Positions 49,800-59,695 are shown, counted from the stretch's first letter. The stretch is 64,000 bases of DNA from Burkholderiaceae bacterium (GCA_016790575.1 JAEUOU010000006.1:182737-246736), one strand, 5' to 3'. Program-made: numbers and translations. Notes: a model not told the origin generated them from the sequence alone.

Positions 49800-50681
49800 T
49801 CAGGCCGCGAACGCCTCCACCGCCAGGTCGATGAAGGCCCGCACCTTGGGCGTGAGGTAGCGGGCGCTGGCGAAGACGGCGTGCACCGGTGCGGACGGCA
49901 GCTGCCAGTCGGCCAGCACCGGCACCAGGCGGCCGGCGTCCACCTCGGGCTGTGCCAGCAGCAGCGGCAGCTGGGCGATGCCCAGCGCGTCGACGGCGGC
50001 GTCGCGCACCGCGAAGCTGTTGTTGGCGTTCAGACGGGCCACGGGTTCGACGCGCTGGGTGTCCGCGCCGCGGGTGAAGGTCCAGACCAGGCGCAGGCGC
50101 GAACCCGAAAAGCGGATCAGGGCGTGCTGCGCCAGGTCGCCCGGCTGGCGGGGCGGTGGATGGCGGCGCAGGTAGCCGGGTGCCGCGAACAGGCCGTAGC
50201 GCAGCTCGCCCAGCTTGCGGGCCGCCAGGGTGGAGTCGGCCAGCGGGCCCACGCGCACGGCCAGGTCGAAGCCCTCGTGCACGATGTCCACCACCCGCCC
50301 GGTCATTTCCAGGTCCACATTCACGTCGGGGTGGCGCAACAGGTAGTCGCGCACCCAGCGGTTGACGGCCAGCATCCCGAACTCCACGCCGCAGCTCAGG
50401 CGCAGGGTGCCGCGCGGCTCGCCCTGGGCCTGCTGCACGGTGCGCCGCGCGTCATCCGCCGCGCCCAGGATGCCGACCGCCCGCTCGAAAAACTCGCGGC
50501 CGATCTCGGTCAGCGAGAGCGAGCGTGTGGTGCGCTCCAGCAGCCGCACGCCCAGTTCGGCCTCCAGCTGGCTGACCACACGCGAGACATGGGCCTTCTG
50601 GGTGTGCAGCTGTTCGGCCGCACGGGTGAAGCTGCCGGTCTGCACGACTTTGACGAAGGTGTCGAGGTGACTGAGTTCCAT
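49800..50681 (-). CDS. LysR-family regulator divergent from DJ-1/PfpI operon
   Basis: Transcriptional regulator of 293 residues from ATG 50681. The N-terminal HTH is SFTRAAEQLHTQKAHVSRVV with SQLEAELGVRLLERTTRSLS. The effector domain is typical of the CrgA/DmlR-type LysR group (LRLSCGVEFGMLAVNRWVRD, DLAVRVGPLADSTLAARKLG). It faces the DJ-1/PfpI gene across 99 bases and probably controls those three genes. Confidence 0.92.
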   Translation of the reverse strand: MELSHLDTFVKVVQTGSFTRAAEQLHTQKAHVSRVVSQLEAELGVRLLERTTRSLSLTEIGREFFERAVGILGAADDARRTVQQAQGEPRGTLRLSCGVEFGMLAVNRWVRDYLLRHPDVNVDLEMTGRVVDIVHEGFDLAVRVGPLADSTLAARKLGELRYGLFAAPGYLRRHPPPRQPGDLAQHALIRFSGSRLRLVWTFTRGADTQRVEPVARLNANNSFAVRDAAVDALGIAQLPLLLAQPEVDAGRLVPVLADWQLPSAPVHAVFASARYLTPKVRAFIDLAVEAFAA

Positions 50682-50780
50682 TGTTGTTCTTGGTGGCAAC
50701 AGATCGTCGCATTCTGATGGATTTATCTGCACAAGGAAACGGCGGAGACTGCGCTCCGTTGTCAACTTCCGGAGAGATCC

Positions 50781-51551
50781 ATGAGCCTCAGAGACCCCAA
50801 CGTGCTGAACCCGCAGACAAAAAAGCGCGTCGCCCTCGTCATCGCCAACCCGGCCGTCTCCACCACCACCGGCTGGCCGGTGGGCTTCTGGTGGAGCGAG
50901 CTGACGCACCCGTACCACGTGTTCACCGAGGCCGGCTATGCAGTCGAGGTGTTCAGCCCGGCCGGCGGCGCCTGCCAGGCCGACGGCATGAGTGACCCCA
51001 ACGATGCCAGCGGTTACAGCAAGACCGACCTGATCAGCCAGGGTTTCATCCACACGCCTGAACTGAAGGCGCTGGTTGCGCAGACGAAAAAAGTGGCCGA
51101 CATCGATGTGGCGGCGTTTGATGCCATCGTCGTCGCGGGCGGCCAGGCGCCGATGTTCACGTTCGACGCGGCGACCGACCTGCACACCAAGTTCGCCGCC
51201 TTCCACAGCGCAGGCAAGGTCGCGGCCGCGCTGTGCCACGGTGTGGCGGTGCTGGCCTTTGCCAAGGGCCCGGACGGCGAGCTGATCGCCAAGGGCAAGA
51301 CGGTGACCGGTTTTGCCAACGTCGAGGAAGACTTCGCCGACAACGCGGTCTGGAGCTACGGTCTGCTGCCGCGTGACCAGCATGTGATGCCCTGGCGCAT
51401 CGAAGACCGCCTGAAGGCCCTGGGCGCCAACTACGTGCAGGCCGGCCTGTGGCGCAGCTTTGCCGTGCGCGACGGCAACCTGATCACCGGGCAGCAGAAC
51501 TTCTCGGGCGAAGAGACGGCGCGCCTGGTGATTGAGGCCCTGGGCCGTTGA
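50781..51551 (+). CDS. DJ-1/PfpI-family (class I amidotransferase-like) protein
   Basis: The product has 256 residues. The nucleophile elbow Cys is in GKVAAALCHGVAVLAFA, after FDAIVVAGGQAPMFTF. The early GFWWSELTHPYHVFTEAGY resembles Hsp31/glyoxalase III-type members. It may be a deglycase or glyoxalase, or a general stress protein, but activity is not shown. It is the first gene of three on the plus strand, opposite the LysR gene. Confidence 0.87.
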   Translation: MSLRDPNVLNPQTKKRVALVIANPAVSTTTGWPVGFWWSELTHPYHVFTEAGYAVEVFSPAGGACQADGMSDPNDASGYSKTDLISQGFIHTPELKALVAQTKKVADIDVAAFDAIVVAGGQAPMFTFDAATDLHTKFAAFHSAGKVAAALCHGVAVLAFAKGPDGELIAKGKTVTGFANVEEDFADNAVWSYGLLPRDQHVMPWRIEDRLKALGANYVQAGLWRSFAVRDGNLITGQQNFSGEETARLVIEALGR

Positions 51552-51564
51552 CGAGGGCCACACC

Positions 51565-52191
51565 ATGACGATTTCAATTCTGGGCGCCGGCAACGTCGGC
51601 CTGGCGCTGGCGGGCGCCTTCACGCGCCGGGGTGAAACGGTGGTGCTGGGGGTGCCCCAGCCGGCCAAGTACGCAACCGCGGTGGCGGCCCTGGGCGAGC
51701 GGGCGCGGCTGACCACGACGGCCGAGGCCGTTGCCGCCGGTGAGGTGGTGATCCTGGCCGTGCCGCACGCCGCCGTGGCGGCCATCGCCCACAGCGTGGA
51801 CGACTGGCAGGCCAAGGTGCTGGTGGACGCCACGAATCCGCTGGCGCCGGGGCTGGCCGGCCTGACGCTGGGCACCACCACGTCGGGCGCGGAAGAACTG
51901 GCCCGGCTGGCGCGGGGCGCGCGGGTGGTGAAAGCCTTCAACAGCACCGGCGCCGAAAACATGGCCGATGCCAGTTACCCCGCCGGCGTGCCGATGATGC
52001 CGGTGTGCGGCGACGACGCGCAGGCGCGCCAGCGGGTGATGGCACTGGCCACGCTGATCGGCTTCGAGGCGGTGGACATGGGGCCGCTGTCGGCCGCGCG
52101 GTATCTGGAGCCGTTTGCCATGACCTGGATTCACCTCGCGTTCCGCCAGGGCTTCGGGCGCCGCTTCGCCTTCGGCCTGCTGCGCCGCTGA
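51565..52191 (+). CDS. NADPH-dependent F420-reductase-like Rossmann protein
   Basis: The product has 208 residues from ATG 51565, starting 13 bases after the DJ-1/PfpI gene. The Rossmann motif is ISILGAGNVGLALAGAFTRR. The family blocks VVILAVPHAAV, VLVDATNPLA and VVKAFNSTGAENMAD are of the COG2085 type (F420-dependent NADP reductase-like). Burkholderiales usually lack F420, so the second substrate is unknown. It is between the DJ-1/PfpI and LtrA genes. Confidence 0.85.
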   Translation: MTISILGAGNVGLALAGAFTRRGETVVLGVPQPAKYATAVAALGERARLTTTAEAVAAGEVVILAVPHAAVAAIAHSVDDWQAKVLVDATNPLAPGLAGLTLGTTTSGAEELARLARGARVVKAFNSTGAENMADASYPAGVPMMPVCGDDAQARQRVMALATLIGFEAVDMGPLSAARYLEPFAMTWIHLAFRQGFGRRFAFGLLRR

Positions 52192-52203
52192 CGGAGACGC
52201 GCG

Positions 52204-53187
52204 ATGGCCGTTCCTGACCGTGATCTCCCGACCCATGCCGATGGCCGCAAGGCCACCTGGTTCGAGCTGTTCTTCGACCTGGTGTTTGTGGTGGCGGTGG
52301 CGCAGCTGTCGGGCGCCTACGCGCACCACTACGACCCGGGCGGGGCGGCGGTGTTCGCGCTGGCCTTTCTGGCGATGTGGTGGTGCTGGCTGGGCCATAC
52401 CTTCCACGCCACCCGTTTCGACGACGACAGCAGCAGCCGGCGGCTGCTCGGCTTTCTGCAGATGGCCGCCACGGCGCTGATCGGCTATGGCGCGTCGGCG
52501 CCGCTGGGCGAGCGGGCCTGGGCGTTCGGGGGCGGCATCGCCGCGTTCAAGGTGCTGCTGGCGCTGGCCTACTGGCGCGAACGCCACTGGCGTGGCGCGG
52601 CCGGGCTGATCCGGGTCTATGCCACGCTGTATGCGGCGCAGGCCGGGCTGTGGCTGGCCGGTGTGGTGCTGGCCGACGGGGCGCGCGGGGCCTGCTGGGC
52701 GTTGGCCCTGGGGCTGGATCTGGCCTCACCCTGGCTGGTGGCGCGGCACACCGCGGCCGTGCCACCGCATCCGGAACACCTGCCCGAGCGTTTTGGACTG
52801 TTCACCATCATCCTGCTGGGTGAGGGCATGGCCTCGGTCGTGCATGCGCTGGATCACGGGCCGCAACTGCACGGGTCGTCCGTGGTCTCGGCGCTGGTGG
52901 GGGCGGTGCTGAGTTTCGGCCTGTGGCTGCTGTACTTCGACCGCGTCAAAGGCCAGGGCGAGCGCCACATCGCCGACGCCGTGGCGGGCCGGCGCCTGCG
53001 TCTCTGGGCCTATGGCCATGTGCCGCTGTACATGGGCATCGCCAGCCTGGCCGCGGGCACCGTGGCGCTGGCGGCGCCCGGCGCCCTGACCGTGGTGTCC
53101 GGCGCCATCTACCTGGGCGGCCTGGCGCTGGCCGGTGTGGGGCTGGTGCTGCTGGGGCGGGCGCGCGCGGCCGGCGCGCACGGCTGA
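52204..53187 (+). CDS. ltrA: Low-temperature-requirement protein A family (LtrA)
   Basis: Integral membrane protein of 327 residues with about eight to ten helices. The LtrA start pattern TWFELFFDLVFVVAVAQLSG is present, and FATRFDDD-like (HATRFDDDSSSRRLLGFLQM), FGLFTIILLGEG and YFDRVKGQGERH follow in order. Its role is unknown; the name comes from cold growth in Listeria. It is the last gene of the three-gene unit under the LysR regulator. Confidence 0.88.
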   Translation: MAVPDRDLPTHADGRKATWFELFFDLVFVVAVAQLSGAYAHHYDPGGAAVFALAFLAMWWCWLGHTFHATRFDDDSSSRRLLGFLQMAATALIGYGASAPLGERAWAFGGGIAAFKVLLALAYWRERHWRGAAGLIRVYATLYAAQAGLWLAGVVLADGARGACWALALGLDLASPWLVARHTAAVPPHPEHLPERFGLFTIILLGEGMASVVHALDHGPQLHGSSVVSALVGAVLSFGLWLLYFDRVKGQGERHIADAVAGRRLRLWAYGHVPLYMGIASLAAGTVALAAPGALTVVSGAIYLGGLALAGVGLVLLGRARAAGAHG

Positions 53188-53215
53188 GGGCTGGCGGCGC
53201 GGTGCCGCCGGTTGT

Positions 53216-54667
53216 TCAGCCCAGCCGTGCCCGGTGCCGTGCGATCTGCGCCGTCACCTGGGCCGGTGCGGTGCCGCCCAGCGTGTTGCGGGCGTTCAGG
53301 CTGCCGCGCAGGCTCAGGACATCGTAGACGTCCTTTTCGATCGAGGCGTGGAAGCCTTGCAGCACGGTCAGCGGCAGTTCGGACAGGTCGCAGGCGTGGC
53401 TCTGCGCGGCCTTCACCGCGTGGGCCACGGTCTCGTGCGCGTCGCGGAAGGGCAGGCCTTTTTTCACCAGGTAGTCGGCCAGGTCGGTGGCGGTGGCGTA
53501 GCCCTTCTTGGCCGCCTCTTCCATCGCGATGGCGTTCACCGTGATGCCGCCTTCCTTGGCGCCGGTGTCGGGGTTGACCTGGCCGCCGATCATCTCGGCA
53601 AAGATGCGCAGCGTGTCCTTGAGCGTGTCCACGGTGTCGAACAGCGGCTCCTTGTCTTCCTGGTTGTCCTTGTTGTAGGCCAGCGGCTGGCCCTTCATCA
53701 GCGTGATCAGGCCCATCAGGTGGCCCACCACGCGACCGGTCTTGCCGCGGGCGAGCTCGGGCACGTCGGGGTTTTTCTTCTGCGGCATGATGGATGAGCC
53801 GGTGGTGAAGCGGTCGGCGATCTTCACGAAGCCGAAGTTCTGGCTCATCCAGATGATCAGCTCTTCGCTCAGGCGGCTGATGTGCACCATGCACAGGCTG
53901 GCGGCGGCGGTGAACTCGATCGCGAAATCGCGGTCGCTCACGCCGTCCAGGCTGTTCTGGCTGACCTGCGGACGGCCGGCTTCGTTAACCATGCCCAGGG
54001 TGCGGGCGACGCGCTCGCGGTCCAGCGGGTAGGTGGTGCCGGCCAGGGCCGCGCTGCCCAGCGGCAGGCGGTTGGTGCGCCGGCGCACGTCCTGCATGCG
54101 CTCGGCGTCGCGCGCGAACATCTCCACATAGGCCAGCAGGTGGTGGCCAAAGCTCACCGGCTGCGCCACCTGCAGGTGGGTGAAGCCGGGCAGGATGACG
54201 TCCACGTTCTTCGCCGCCACGTCCACCAGCGCCCGCTGCAGCTCGGTCAGCAGGCCGTCGATGACGTCGATTTCCGACACCAGCCACAGCCGCACGTCGG
54301 TGGCCACCTGGTCGTTGCGGCTGCGCCCGGTGTGCAGCCGCTTGCCGGCGTCGCCCACCAGCTGGGTCAGCCGGGCCTCGATGTTCAGGTGCACGTCCTC
54401 CAGGTCCAGCTTCCACTCAAAGGCGCCGCTCTCGATTTCAGAGCGAATCTGCGCCATGCCGCGCTGGATGGCGGCCAGATCGTCCGCCGAAATGACACCT
54501 TGGGCGGCCAGCATGTCCGCGTGGGCCAGGCTGCCGGTGATGTCGGCCAGCCACAGGCGCTTGTCGAAGAACACGCTGGCGGTGTAGCGCTTGACCAGCT
54601 CGCTCATCGGCTCGGAGAACAGGGCGGACCAGGCTTCGGATTTCTTGTCGAGTTGGTTTTGGGTCAT
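53216..54667 (-). CDS. argH: Argininosuccinate lyase
   Basis: Last step of arginine synthesis: splits argininosuccinate to arginine and fumarate. The product has 483 residues from ATG 54667. Motifs are [31 protein letters not shown] (catalytic His) and the fumarase-superfamily signature [12 protein letters not shown]. The C-terminal [20 protein letters not shown] is also expected. It is divergent from the histidine kinase gene. Confidence 0.96.
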   Translation of the reverse strand: MTQNQLDKKSEAWSALFSEPMSELVKRYTASVFFDKRLWLADITGSLAHADMLAAQGVISADDLAAIQRGMAQIRSEIESGAFEWKLDLEDVHLNIEARLTQLVGDAGKRLHTGRSRNDQVATDVRLWLVSEIDVIDGLLTELQRALVDVAAKNVDVILPGFTHLQVAQPVSFGHHLLAYVEMFARDAERMQDVRRRTNRLPLGSAALAGTTYPLDRERVARTLGMVNEAGRPQVSQNSLDGVSDRDFAIEFTAAASLCMVHISRLSEELIIWMSQNFGFVKIADRFTTGSSIMPQKKNPDVPELARGKTGRVVGHLMGLITLMKGQPLAYNKDNQEDKEPLFDTVDTLKDTLRIFAEMIGGQVNPDTGAKEGGITVNAIAMEEAAKKGYATATDLADYLVKKGLPFRDAHETVAHAVKAAQSHACDLSELPLTVLQGFHASIEKDVYDVLSLRGSLNARNTLGGTAPAQVTAQIARHRARLG

Positions 54668-54822
54668 GGCGGTGGGGGCGGCAGGGCGGGCGATTGCGCA
54701 GGCCATGACGTCGGCGCGCTGGTCGGCGGGCCGGATTCGGAACCCGGTTTGCCCAATAATGCACGCTGCACGCCGCATGCGGCCTGAAGGAGAAACCCAT
54801 TTTATCGGCCCGTACCAAACCG

Positions 54823-55824
54823 TTGACCACCCAGGTGCCGGCCGGTCGGGCGGGTGTTCGGGTATTCGATGCCTGTCAGGTCGGAGTGGTATTGCGGGCG
54901 GTGGTGTTTGTGGAAGCGGCTGTGGCGGTCGGCGCCTTGTTCGGTGTGGCCGGTCCGGCCGATTGGCTGGCGCGCTGGGCGTTGGCCACGGGTGCGGCGC
55001 TGCCCGGGGTGCTGGCCTGGCTTCTGGTGTGTTGTGGCCTGAAAAACCGGTTGGCGTTGCTGCCGGATCTTGGCCAGCTGGCGGCCGGCGCGGTTCTCGG
55101 CGCGGCGGCCGGTCTTTACGGCTGGGGGTTGATGGTCGTGGCGGGTCTGGCGGGCCACGGCGACGGGCTGGCATCGGCCTTGGCGGGCGCCCTGCTGGCG
55201 CTGGTGCTGGCGGCCGGCCTGTTCTGGCGGGCGCGGGCGCGCACGCCGGCGGCGACCACCGCGCGTCTGCAGGAGCTGCAGTCGCGCATTCGCCCGCACT
55301 TTCTGTTCAATACGCTCAACAGTGCCATCGCGCTGGTTCGCGACGATCCGGCGCGCGCCGAGGCGCTGCTTGAAGACCTGTCGGACCTGTTTCGCCATGC
55401 CTTGGCAGAACCGGGACACGCGGTCTCTCTGGCCGATGAAATCGCGCTGGCACGGCGATACCTCGCGATCGAGGCCGTGCGTTTCGGTGATCGCTTGCGG
55501 GTGTCGTGGTCTCTGGACCCCGCCGCCGACGGCGCGCGGCTGCCCCATCTGCTCTTGCAGCCCCTGGTGGAGAACGCGGTTCGCCATGGCGTGGAGCCCA
55601 GCGACAACGGGGCCGACCTGCAGATCCATACCCGCGTGGTGGGCGGGCGGGTGCTTCTGGAGGTGAGCAACACGGTGCCGGCGGGGCAGGGGGACGCCGG
55701 ACAGGGCATGGCCCTGGCCAATGTGCGCGATCGCCTGGGCTTGCTGCACGATCTGGCGGCCAGCCTGCAGGCGGGGCTGGGCGCTGACGGCATCTACCGC
55801 GTGCGGATTGAGGTGCCGCTGTGA
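54823..55824 (+). CDS. LytS/AlgZ-type sensor histidine kinase
   Basis: Membrane histidine kinase of the HPK8 type, 333 residues from TTG 54823. About four membrane helices (residues 20-140) lead to the phospho-acceptor box [20 protein letters not shown]. The ATPase domain has [17 protein letters not shown] (N box) and [11 protein letters not shown]. The start is uncertain: a strong AAGGAG (54787-54792) sits 6 bases before an in-frame ATT (54799), not before TTG. Its TGA overlaps the GTG of the regulator. The argH-kinase-regulator order is frequent in betaproteobacteria and similar to AlgZ-AlgR. Confidence 0.88.
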   Translation: MTTQVPAGRAGVRVFDACQVGVVLRAVVFVEAAVAVGALFGVAGPADWLARWALATGAALPGVLAWLLVCCGLKNRLALLPDLGQLAAGAVLGAAAGLYGWGLMVVAGLAGHGDGLASALAGALLALVLAAGLFWRARARTPAATTARLQELQSRIRPHFLFNTLNSAIALVRDDPARAEALLEDLSDLFRHALAEPGHAVSLADEIALARRYLAIEAVRFGDRLRVSWSLDPAADGARLPHLLLQPLVENAVRHGVEPSDNGADLQIHTRVVGGRVLLEVSNTVPAGQGDAGQGMALANVRDRLGLLHDLAASLQAGLGADGIYRVRIEVPL

Positions 55825-56564
55825 TCAAGGTCCTGATCGTCGACGACGAACCCCTGGCCCGCGCCCGCCTGCGGCGATTGCTGGCGGACTGCGCCGACCC
55901 GCCCACGCAGGTGGTGGCCGAAGCCGGCAATGCGGCCCAGGCGTTGGCAGCGCTGACCCATCACGAGGTGGATCTTGCGCTGGTGGACATTCACATGCCG
56001 GGGGCCGATGGGCTGGCCCTGTCCCGCGCCGTGCGGGAGCAAGGTCACCGGACCGCGTTGGTGTTTGTCACGGCCCATGCCGAACATGCGTTGCAGGCGT
56101 TCGAAGTCGATGCCGTCGACTATCTGACCAAACCGGTCCGCGCCGAGCGCCTGGCGGCGGCGCTGATGAAGGTGGCACGCCAGTTGCCGCCGCGCCCGGT
56201 GGAGACCCTTGCGCCGGCGGCGGCGGAAGCCTTGCTGATCCACGACCGGGGTCGCATCGAGCGGGTGCCGCTGGCCGAGGTGCTGGTCCTCAAGGCAGAG
56301 CTGAAGTACGTCACCGTGCGGACCGCGCATCGCAGCCTGATCCTGGACGGCAGCCTGACCGAGCTGGAGGCAAAGTATCCGGCGCTTTTTGTGCGGGCGC
56401 ACCGCAATGCCCTGGTGGCGCGGCACGCCTTGCGCCGGCTGGAGCGCCGCCAGGATGGGCAAGACGGTGAAGGCTGGTGGCTCTGGCTGGCGGGGCTGGA
56501 CGAGCCACAACCGGTCTCGCGCCGGCAGCTGTCCGCCGTACGTGAGGCCCTGGGCGCGGACTGA
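55821..56564 (+). CDS. LytTR-type response regulator, AlgR-like
   Basis: Response regulator of 247 residues from GTG 55821. The receiver has VLIVDDEPLARARLRRLL, phospho-acceptor Asp in LALVDIHMPGADG, and Lys in YLTKPVRAERL. The output is a LytTR domain (LKAELKYVTVRTAHRSLIL, then FVRAHRNALVARHALRRLE), which binds DNA with beta strands. It probably pairs with the kinase it overlaps. The next gene is convergent; hemC, which often follows AlgR, is absent. Confidence 0.92.
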   Translation: MIKVLIVDDEPLARARLRRLLADCADPPTQVVAEAGNAAQALAALTHHEVDLALVDIHMPGADGLALSRAVREQGHRTALVFVTAHAEHALQAFEVDAVDYLTKPVRAERLAAALMKVARQLPPRPVETLAPAAAEALLIHDRGRIERVPLAEVLVLKAELKYVTVRTAHRSLILDGSLTELEAKYPALFVRAHRNALVARHALRRLERRQDGQDGEGWWLWLAGLDEPQPVSRRQLSAVREALGAD

Positions 56565-56568
56565 CGAC

Positions 56569-57549
56569 TCAGTCCACCCGCGCGCCCGAGGCCTTCACCA
56601 CGTTTTCGTACTTTGCCAGCTCGGCCTTCATGAAGGTCCCGAACTGCTCGGGCGTGGTCGGCACCGGTTCGGCCATCAGGGCGGCAAAGCGGGTTTTGGC
56701 TTCCGGGGTATTGAGCGCGGCGACGAAGGCCTGGTTCAGCCGGGCGATCACCTCGCGCGGTGTGGCGGCAGGCGCCACCAGGCCCCACCAGGTGTCGATG
56801 GCAAACCCCTTGAACAGGTCGGAAACCGGCGGGATATCCGGCAGGGCCGGGCTGCGGCCCAATGTGGTCACGGCCAGCGCCTTGAGTTTGCCGCTCTTGA
56901 TGTTGGGCGCGGCCGTGGCCAGGTTGTCGAAGTTGAAATCGACCTGGCCCGACAGCAGGGCCAGCTGCGCCGGGTTGCCGCCGTTGTAGGGAATGTGTAC
57001 CGCAAAGATGCCGGCGTTTCGTTTGAACATCTCGCCCGCCAGGTGGCCGGCGCTGCCGTTGCCGCCGCTGCCGTAGTTCAGCCGGGCCGGGTTGGCCTTG
57101 GCATAGGCGATCAGATCCTTGAGGCTGTGGATGTTCAGCCGCGCGGCCGTTTCGGCGTTCATCACCAGCACGTTGGGTACCCGCAGCATCTGGGTGATGG
57201 GGGCGAAATCCTTGGCTGCGTCGTAGGGCATCTTCGCGAACAGCCAGGGGTTGATCGCGTGCGTGGCCACGGCGGCAATGCCGATGGTCAGCCCGTCCGG
57301 AGCGGCCTTGGCCACTGCGTCGGCGCCGATGTTGCCACCGCCGCCGGGGCGGTTTTCGATGATCACCGTGCCCAGGCTGTCTTTGACGCGTTCGGCCAGG
57401 AGCCGGGCGGTCACGTCGATCGGGCCGCCTGCCGCGTAGGGCACGATCAGGCGGATCGGGCGGGCCGGGCTCTGGGCGATGGCGGTGGCCGGCGCGGCCA
57501 CGGCGGCTGCCGAAGCAGCGGCGGAAAGGAGCAAGGTGCGACGTTTCAT
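56569..57549 (-). CDS. Bug-family (tripartite tricarboxylate) binding protein
   Basis: Periplasmic substrate-binding protein of 326 residues from ATG 57549. A twin-Arg-like signal peptide (MKRRTLLLSAAASAAAVAAP) precedes the Bug fold. Family blocks are RPIRLIVPYAAGGPIDVTAR, IIENRPGGGGNIGADAVAKA, YGSGGNGSAGHLAGEMFKR and VHIPYNGGNPAQLALLSGQV. The ligand cannot be told. No membrane subunits of the transporter are adjacent; orphan Bug genes are very numerous in Burkholderiales. Confidence 0.93.
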   Translation of the reverse strand: MKRRTLLLSAAASAAAVAAPATAIAQSPARPIRLIVPYAAGGPIDVTARLLAERVKDSLGTVIIENRPGGGGNIGADAVAKAAPDGLTIGIAAVATHAINPWLFAKMPYDAAKDFAPITQMLRVPNVLVMNAETAARLNIHSLKDLIAYAKANPARLNYGSGGNGSAGHLAGEMFKRNAGIFAVHIPYNGGNPAQLALLSGQVDFNFDNLATAAPNIKSGKLKALAVTTLGRSPALPDIPPVSDLFKGFAIDTWWGLVAPAATPREVIARLNQAFVAALNTPEAKTRFAALMAEPVPTTPEQFGTFMKAELAKYENVVKASGARVD

Positions 57550-57582
57550 GCCGCCATTGTGCCGTTTTGGGGCGGTCTTAAG

Positions 57583-57640
57583 CAAAAAAACGGCAATACC
57601 CAGCGTGAAAAGGTCGCCTTTAGCTATAAATAGAGTAGCG
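57583..57640 (-). repeat. Dispersed repeat copy R10
   Basis: On the minus strand it reads CGCTACTCTATTTATAGC, TAAAGGCGACCTTTTCACGC, TGGGTATTGCCGTTTTTTTG. It fills most of the 101 bases between the Bug gene and the 2Fe-2S reductase gene. The closest to consensus of all copies. Confidence 0.88.
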
Positions 57641-57650
57641 AAGCAGGCTT

Positions 57651-58709
57651 TCAGGCTCGCGCCTTGTCAGCTTCGCTGGTGAAGGCGTCGGCAAAAAACT
57701 CGTCGTCCGGCAGCCCGGCGGCCGCGTAGTCGCGGCGGGCTGACTCAACGACGATCGGTGCGCCGCAGGCGTAGACCTGGTGTCCGCTCAGGTCGGGGAT
57801 GTCGTCCAGCACCGCACGGTGCACAAAGCCGGTGCGGCCGCTCCAGCCGTCTTCGGGCAGCGCATCCGAGACCACCGGCACGTAGCGCAGGCTGGGCATC
57901 GCCGCCAGCTGCTCCCGTACCCAGCGGTCCAGGTACAGGTCGGCGGGCCGCCGGCCGCCCCAGTACAGGGTCACCGACCGGGCGATGCCCCGGTAGTGCA
58001 TGTGCTCGATCAAGGCCTTGATGGGCGCGAAACCGGTGCCGGAGGCCAGCAGAATCATCGGTTTCTCCGAACTCTCGCGCAGATGGAAACTGCCAAACGG
58101 ACCCTCGACCCGCTGGATTTCCTTCTCTTTCATGCTGCCGAACACCCGGTCGGTGAACTGGCCGCCCGGCATGTGGCGGATATGCAGCTCGACCATGGGC
58201 ACCGGGTTGCCGCCACCGGGCGGGGGCTGCAGCAGCCGGTGTGGCGCGGTCGCCATGCTGTAGGCCCGGCGCGCTCCACCCGGCAGCAGAAATTCGATGT
58301 ACTGGCCAGCGTGGTATTGCAGGCCGTCGTTGGCGGGCAATTGCAGCACCACCCGCATCACATCGTGTGACAGCGCCTCCAGCGCGGCTATCCGGACGGG
58401 CATCTTGCGGACCGGCAAAGCGTCGGCCAGAGTGACCTGGCGCGACTCCAGCACCACATCGCTTGCCGGTGTGGCGCAGCAGGTCAGCACATAACCGGCC
58501 GCCTCTTCTTCATCCGAAAGCGCTTTGGCCTGGTGCGGGCCGTGGGTCACCTGGCCGCCCAGCTTTTTGCATTTGCACGAGCCGCAGGCGCCGTCCTTGC
58601 AGCCATAGGGCAGGCCAATACCGGCGCGAATGCCGGCCGCGAGAATGGTTTCGCCCGATTCGACGGAAAAGTCGCGACCACTGGGCTGGATGGTGATGGT
58701 GAAGGTCAT
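57651..58709 (-). CDS. 2Fe-2S ferredoxin/FAD reductase, CDP-6-deoxy-glucoseen reductase-like
   Basis: Three-domain electron-transfer protein of 352 residues from ATG 58709. The N-terminal 2Fe-2S domain has GCKDGACGSCKCKKL with the last Cys in LTCCATPAS. The FAD domain has GARRAYSMATAP. The NAD domain has LASGTGFAPIKALIEHMHYR, VTLYWGGRRPADLY and VYACGAPIVVESAR. It belongs to the group labelled CDP-6-deoxy-delta-3,4-glucoseen reductase, used as an oxygenase or hydroxylase reductase. The partner is not in the window. It is divergent from the SDR gene. Confidence 0.9.
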   Translation of the reverse strand: MTFTITIQPSGRDFSVESGETILAAGIRAGIGLPYGCKDGACGSCKCKKLGGQVTHGPHQAKALSDEEEAAGYVLTCCATPASDVVLESRQVTLADALPVRKMPVRIAALEALSHDVMRVVLQLPANDGLQYHAGQYIEFLLPGGARRAYSMATAPHRLLQPPPGGGNPVPMVELHIRHMPGGQFTDRVFGSMKEKEIQRVEGPFGSFHLRESSEKPMILLASGTGFAPIKALIEHMHYRGIARSVTLYWGGRRPADLYLDRWVREQLAAMPSLRYVPVVSDALPEDGWSGRTGFVHRAVLDDIPDLSGHQVYACGAPIVVESARRDYAAAGLPDDEFFADAFTSEADKARA

Positions 58710-58756
58710 GGCTTGAGTATCCTCGGGGAAGATGAACTTCCGCTGAACGGCCGATT

Positions 58757-59695
58757 TTGCCCTCAAACCTCACTCCCCTTGGCGCGTTGCCGGCGCGTTT
58801 CCGCCGCGAGCGGGTGCTGATCGTCGGCTGTGGCGATGTGGGCCTGCGCGTGGCTCGTGAATTGGGAACCAAGGTGCGGCGCCTGGCGCTGACCTCCAGC
58901 CCGGCGCGGTTGCCGGCGCTGCGCGCCGCCGGCATGACCCCGCTGCGCGGGAATCTGGATGATCCGGCTTCGCTGGCCCGCCTTGCCGGGCTGGCCACCC
59001 GGGTGGTGCACCTGGCGCCGCCTCCGACCGAGGCGGCGGGCGCGTGGTGGCGCGACCCGCGCACCCAGGCGCTCGTGTGGGCACTGGCCCGGCGCACTGC
59101 GCCACGCGCGCTGGTCTACGGCTCCACCAGTGGGGTGTATGGCGACTGTGACGGCGCGATGGTGTCCGAATCGCGACCCGTTCGGCCCCACACGCCACGC
59201 GCCCAGCGCCGGGTCGATGCCGAACGCTTGCTACGCCACTTCGGTCGGCGCGCTGCGGGACAGCTGCGGGTGAGCATCCTGCGCATCCCGGGGATCTACG
59301 CAAACGATCGCCCGGGAGGCACGCCGCGTGAGCGCCTGCTGCGCGGCACCCCGGTGCTGGCCCGCGACGACGACGTGTTCACCAACCACATTCATGCCGA
59401 TGACCTGGCGCGCGCCTGCATTCGGGCGCTGTGGCGGGGCAGGGCGCAGCGGGTGGTCAACGTCAACGACGACAGTGCCATGCGAATGGGCGACTGGTTT
59501 GATGCCGCCGCCGACGCCATGGGTCTGCCCCGGCCCCCGCGGGTATCGCGTGGCGCAGCGCAGCAGAGCCTGCCGCTGTCGCTGCTGTCCTTCATGAGCG
59601 AATCACGCCGCCTGGACAACACCCGGCTGAAGCGCGAGCTGCGCCTGCGGCTGCGTTACCCGGACCCGGTCCGTGGATTGCTATCGAAAAAATAG
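58757..59695 (+). CDS. SDR-family NAD-dependent epimerase/dehydratase
   Basis: Rossmann-fold SDR protein of 312 residues from TTG 58757; no ATG is available before the conserved start. The NAD motif is VLIVGCGDVGLRVARELG. The family pattern YGSTSGVYGDCDGAMVSE, ILRIPGIYANDRPGGTP, and FTNHIHADDLARACIRAL follow, so the protein resembles YeeZ-type NAD-dependent epimerases. The substrate is unknown. The last residues LLSKK and the stop are part of a dispersed repeat copy. Confidence 0.88.
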   Translation: MPSNLTPLGALPARFRRERVLIVGCGDVGLRVARELGTKVRRLALTSSPARLPALRAAGMTPLRGNLDDPASLARLAGLATRVVHLAPPPTEAAGAWWRDPRTQALVWALARRTAPRALVYGSTSGVYGDCDGAMVSESRPVRPHTPRAQRRVDAERLLRHFGRRAAGQLRVSILRIPGIYANDRPGGTPRERLLRGTPVLARDDDVFTNHIHADDLARACIRALWRGRAQRVVNVNDDSAMRMGDWFDAAADAMGLPRPPRVSRGAAQQSLPLSLLSFMSESRRLDNTRLKRELRLRLRYPDPVRGLLSKK

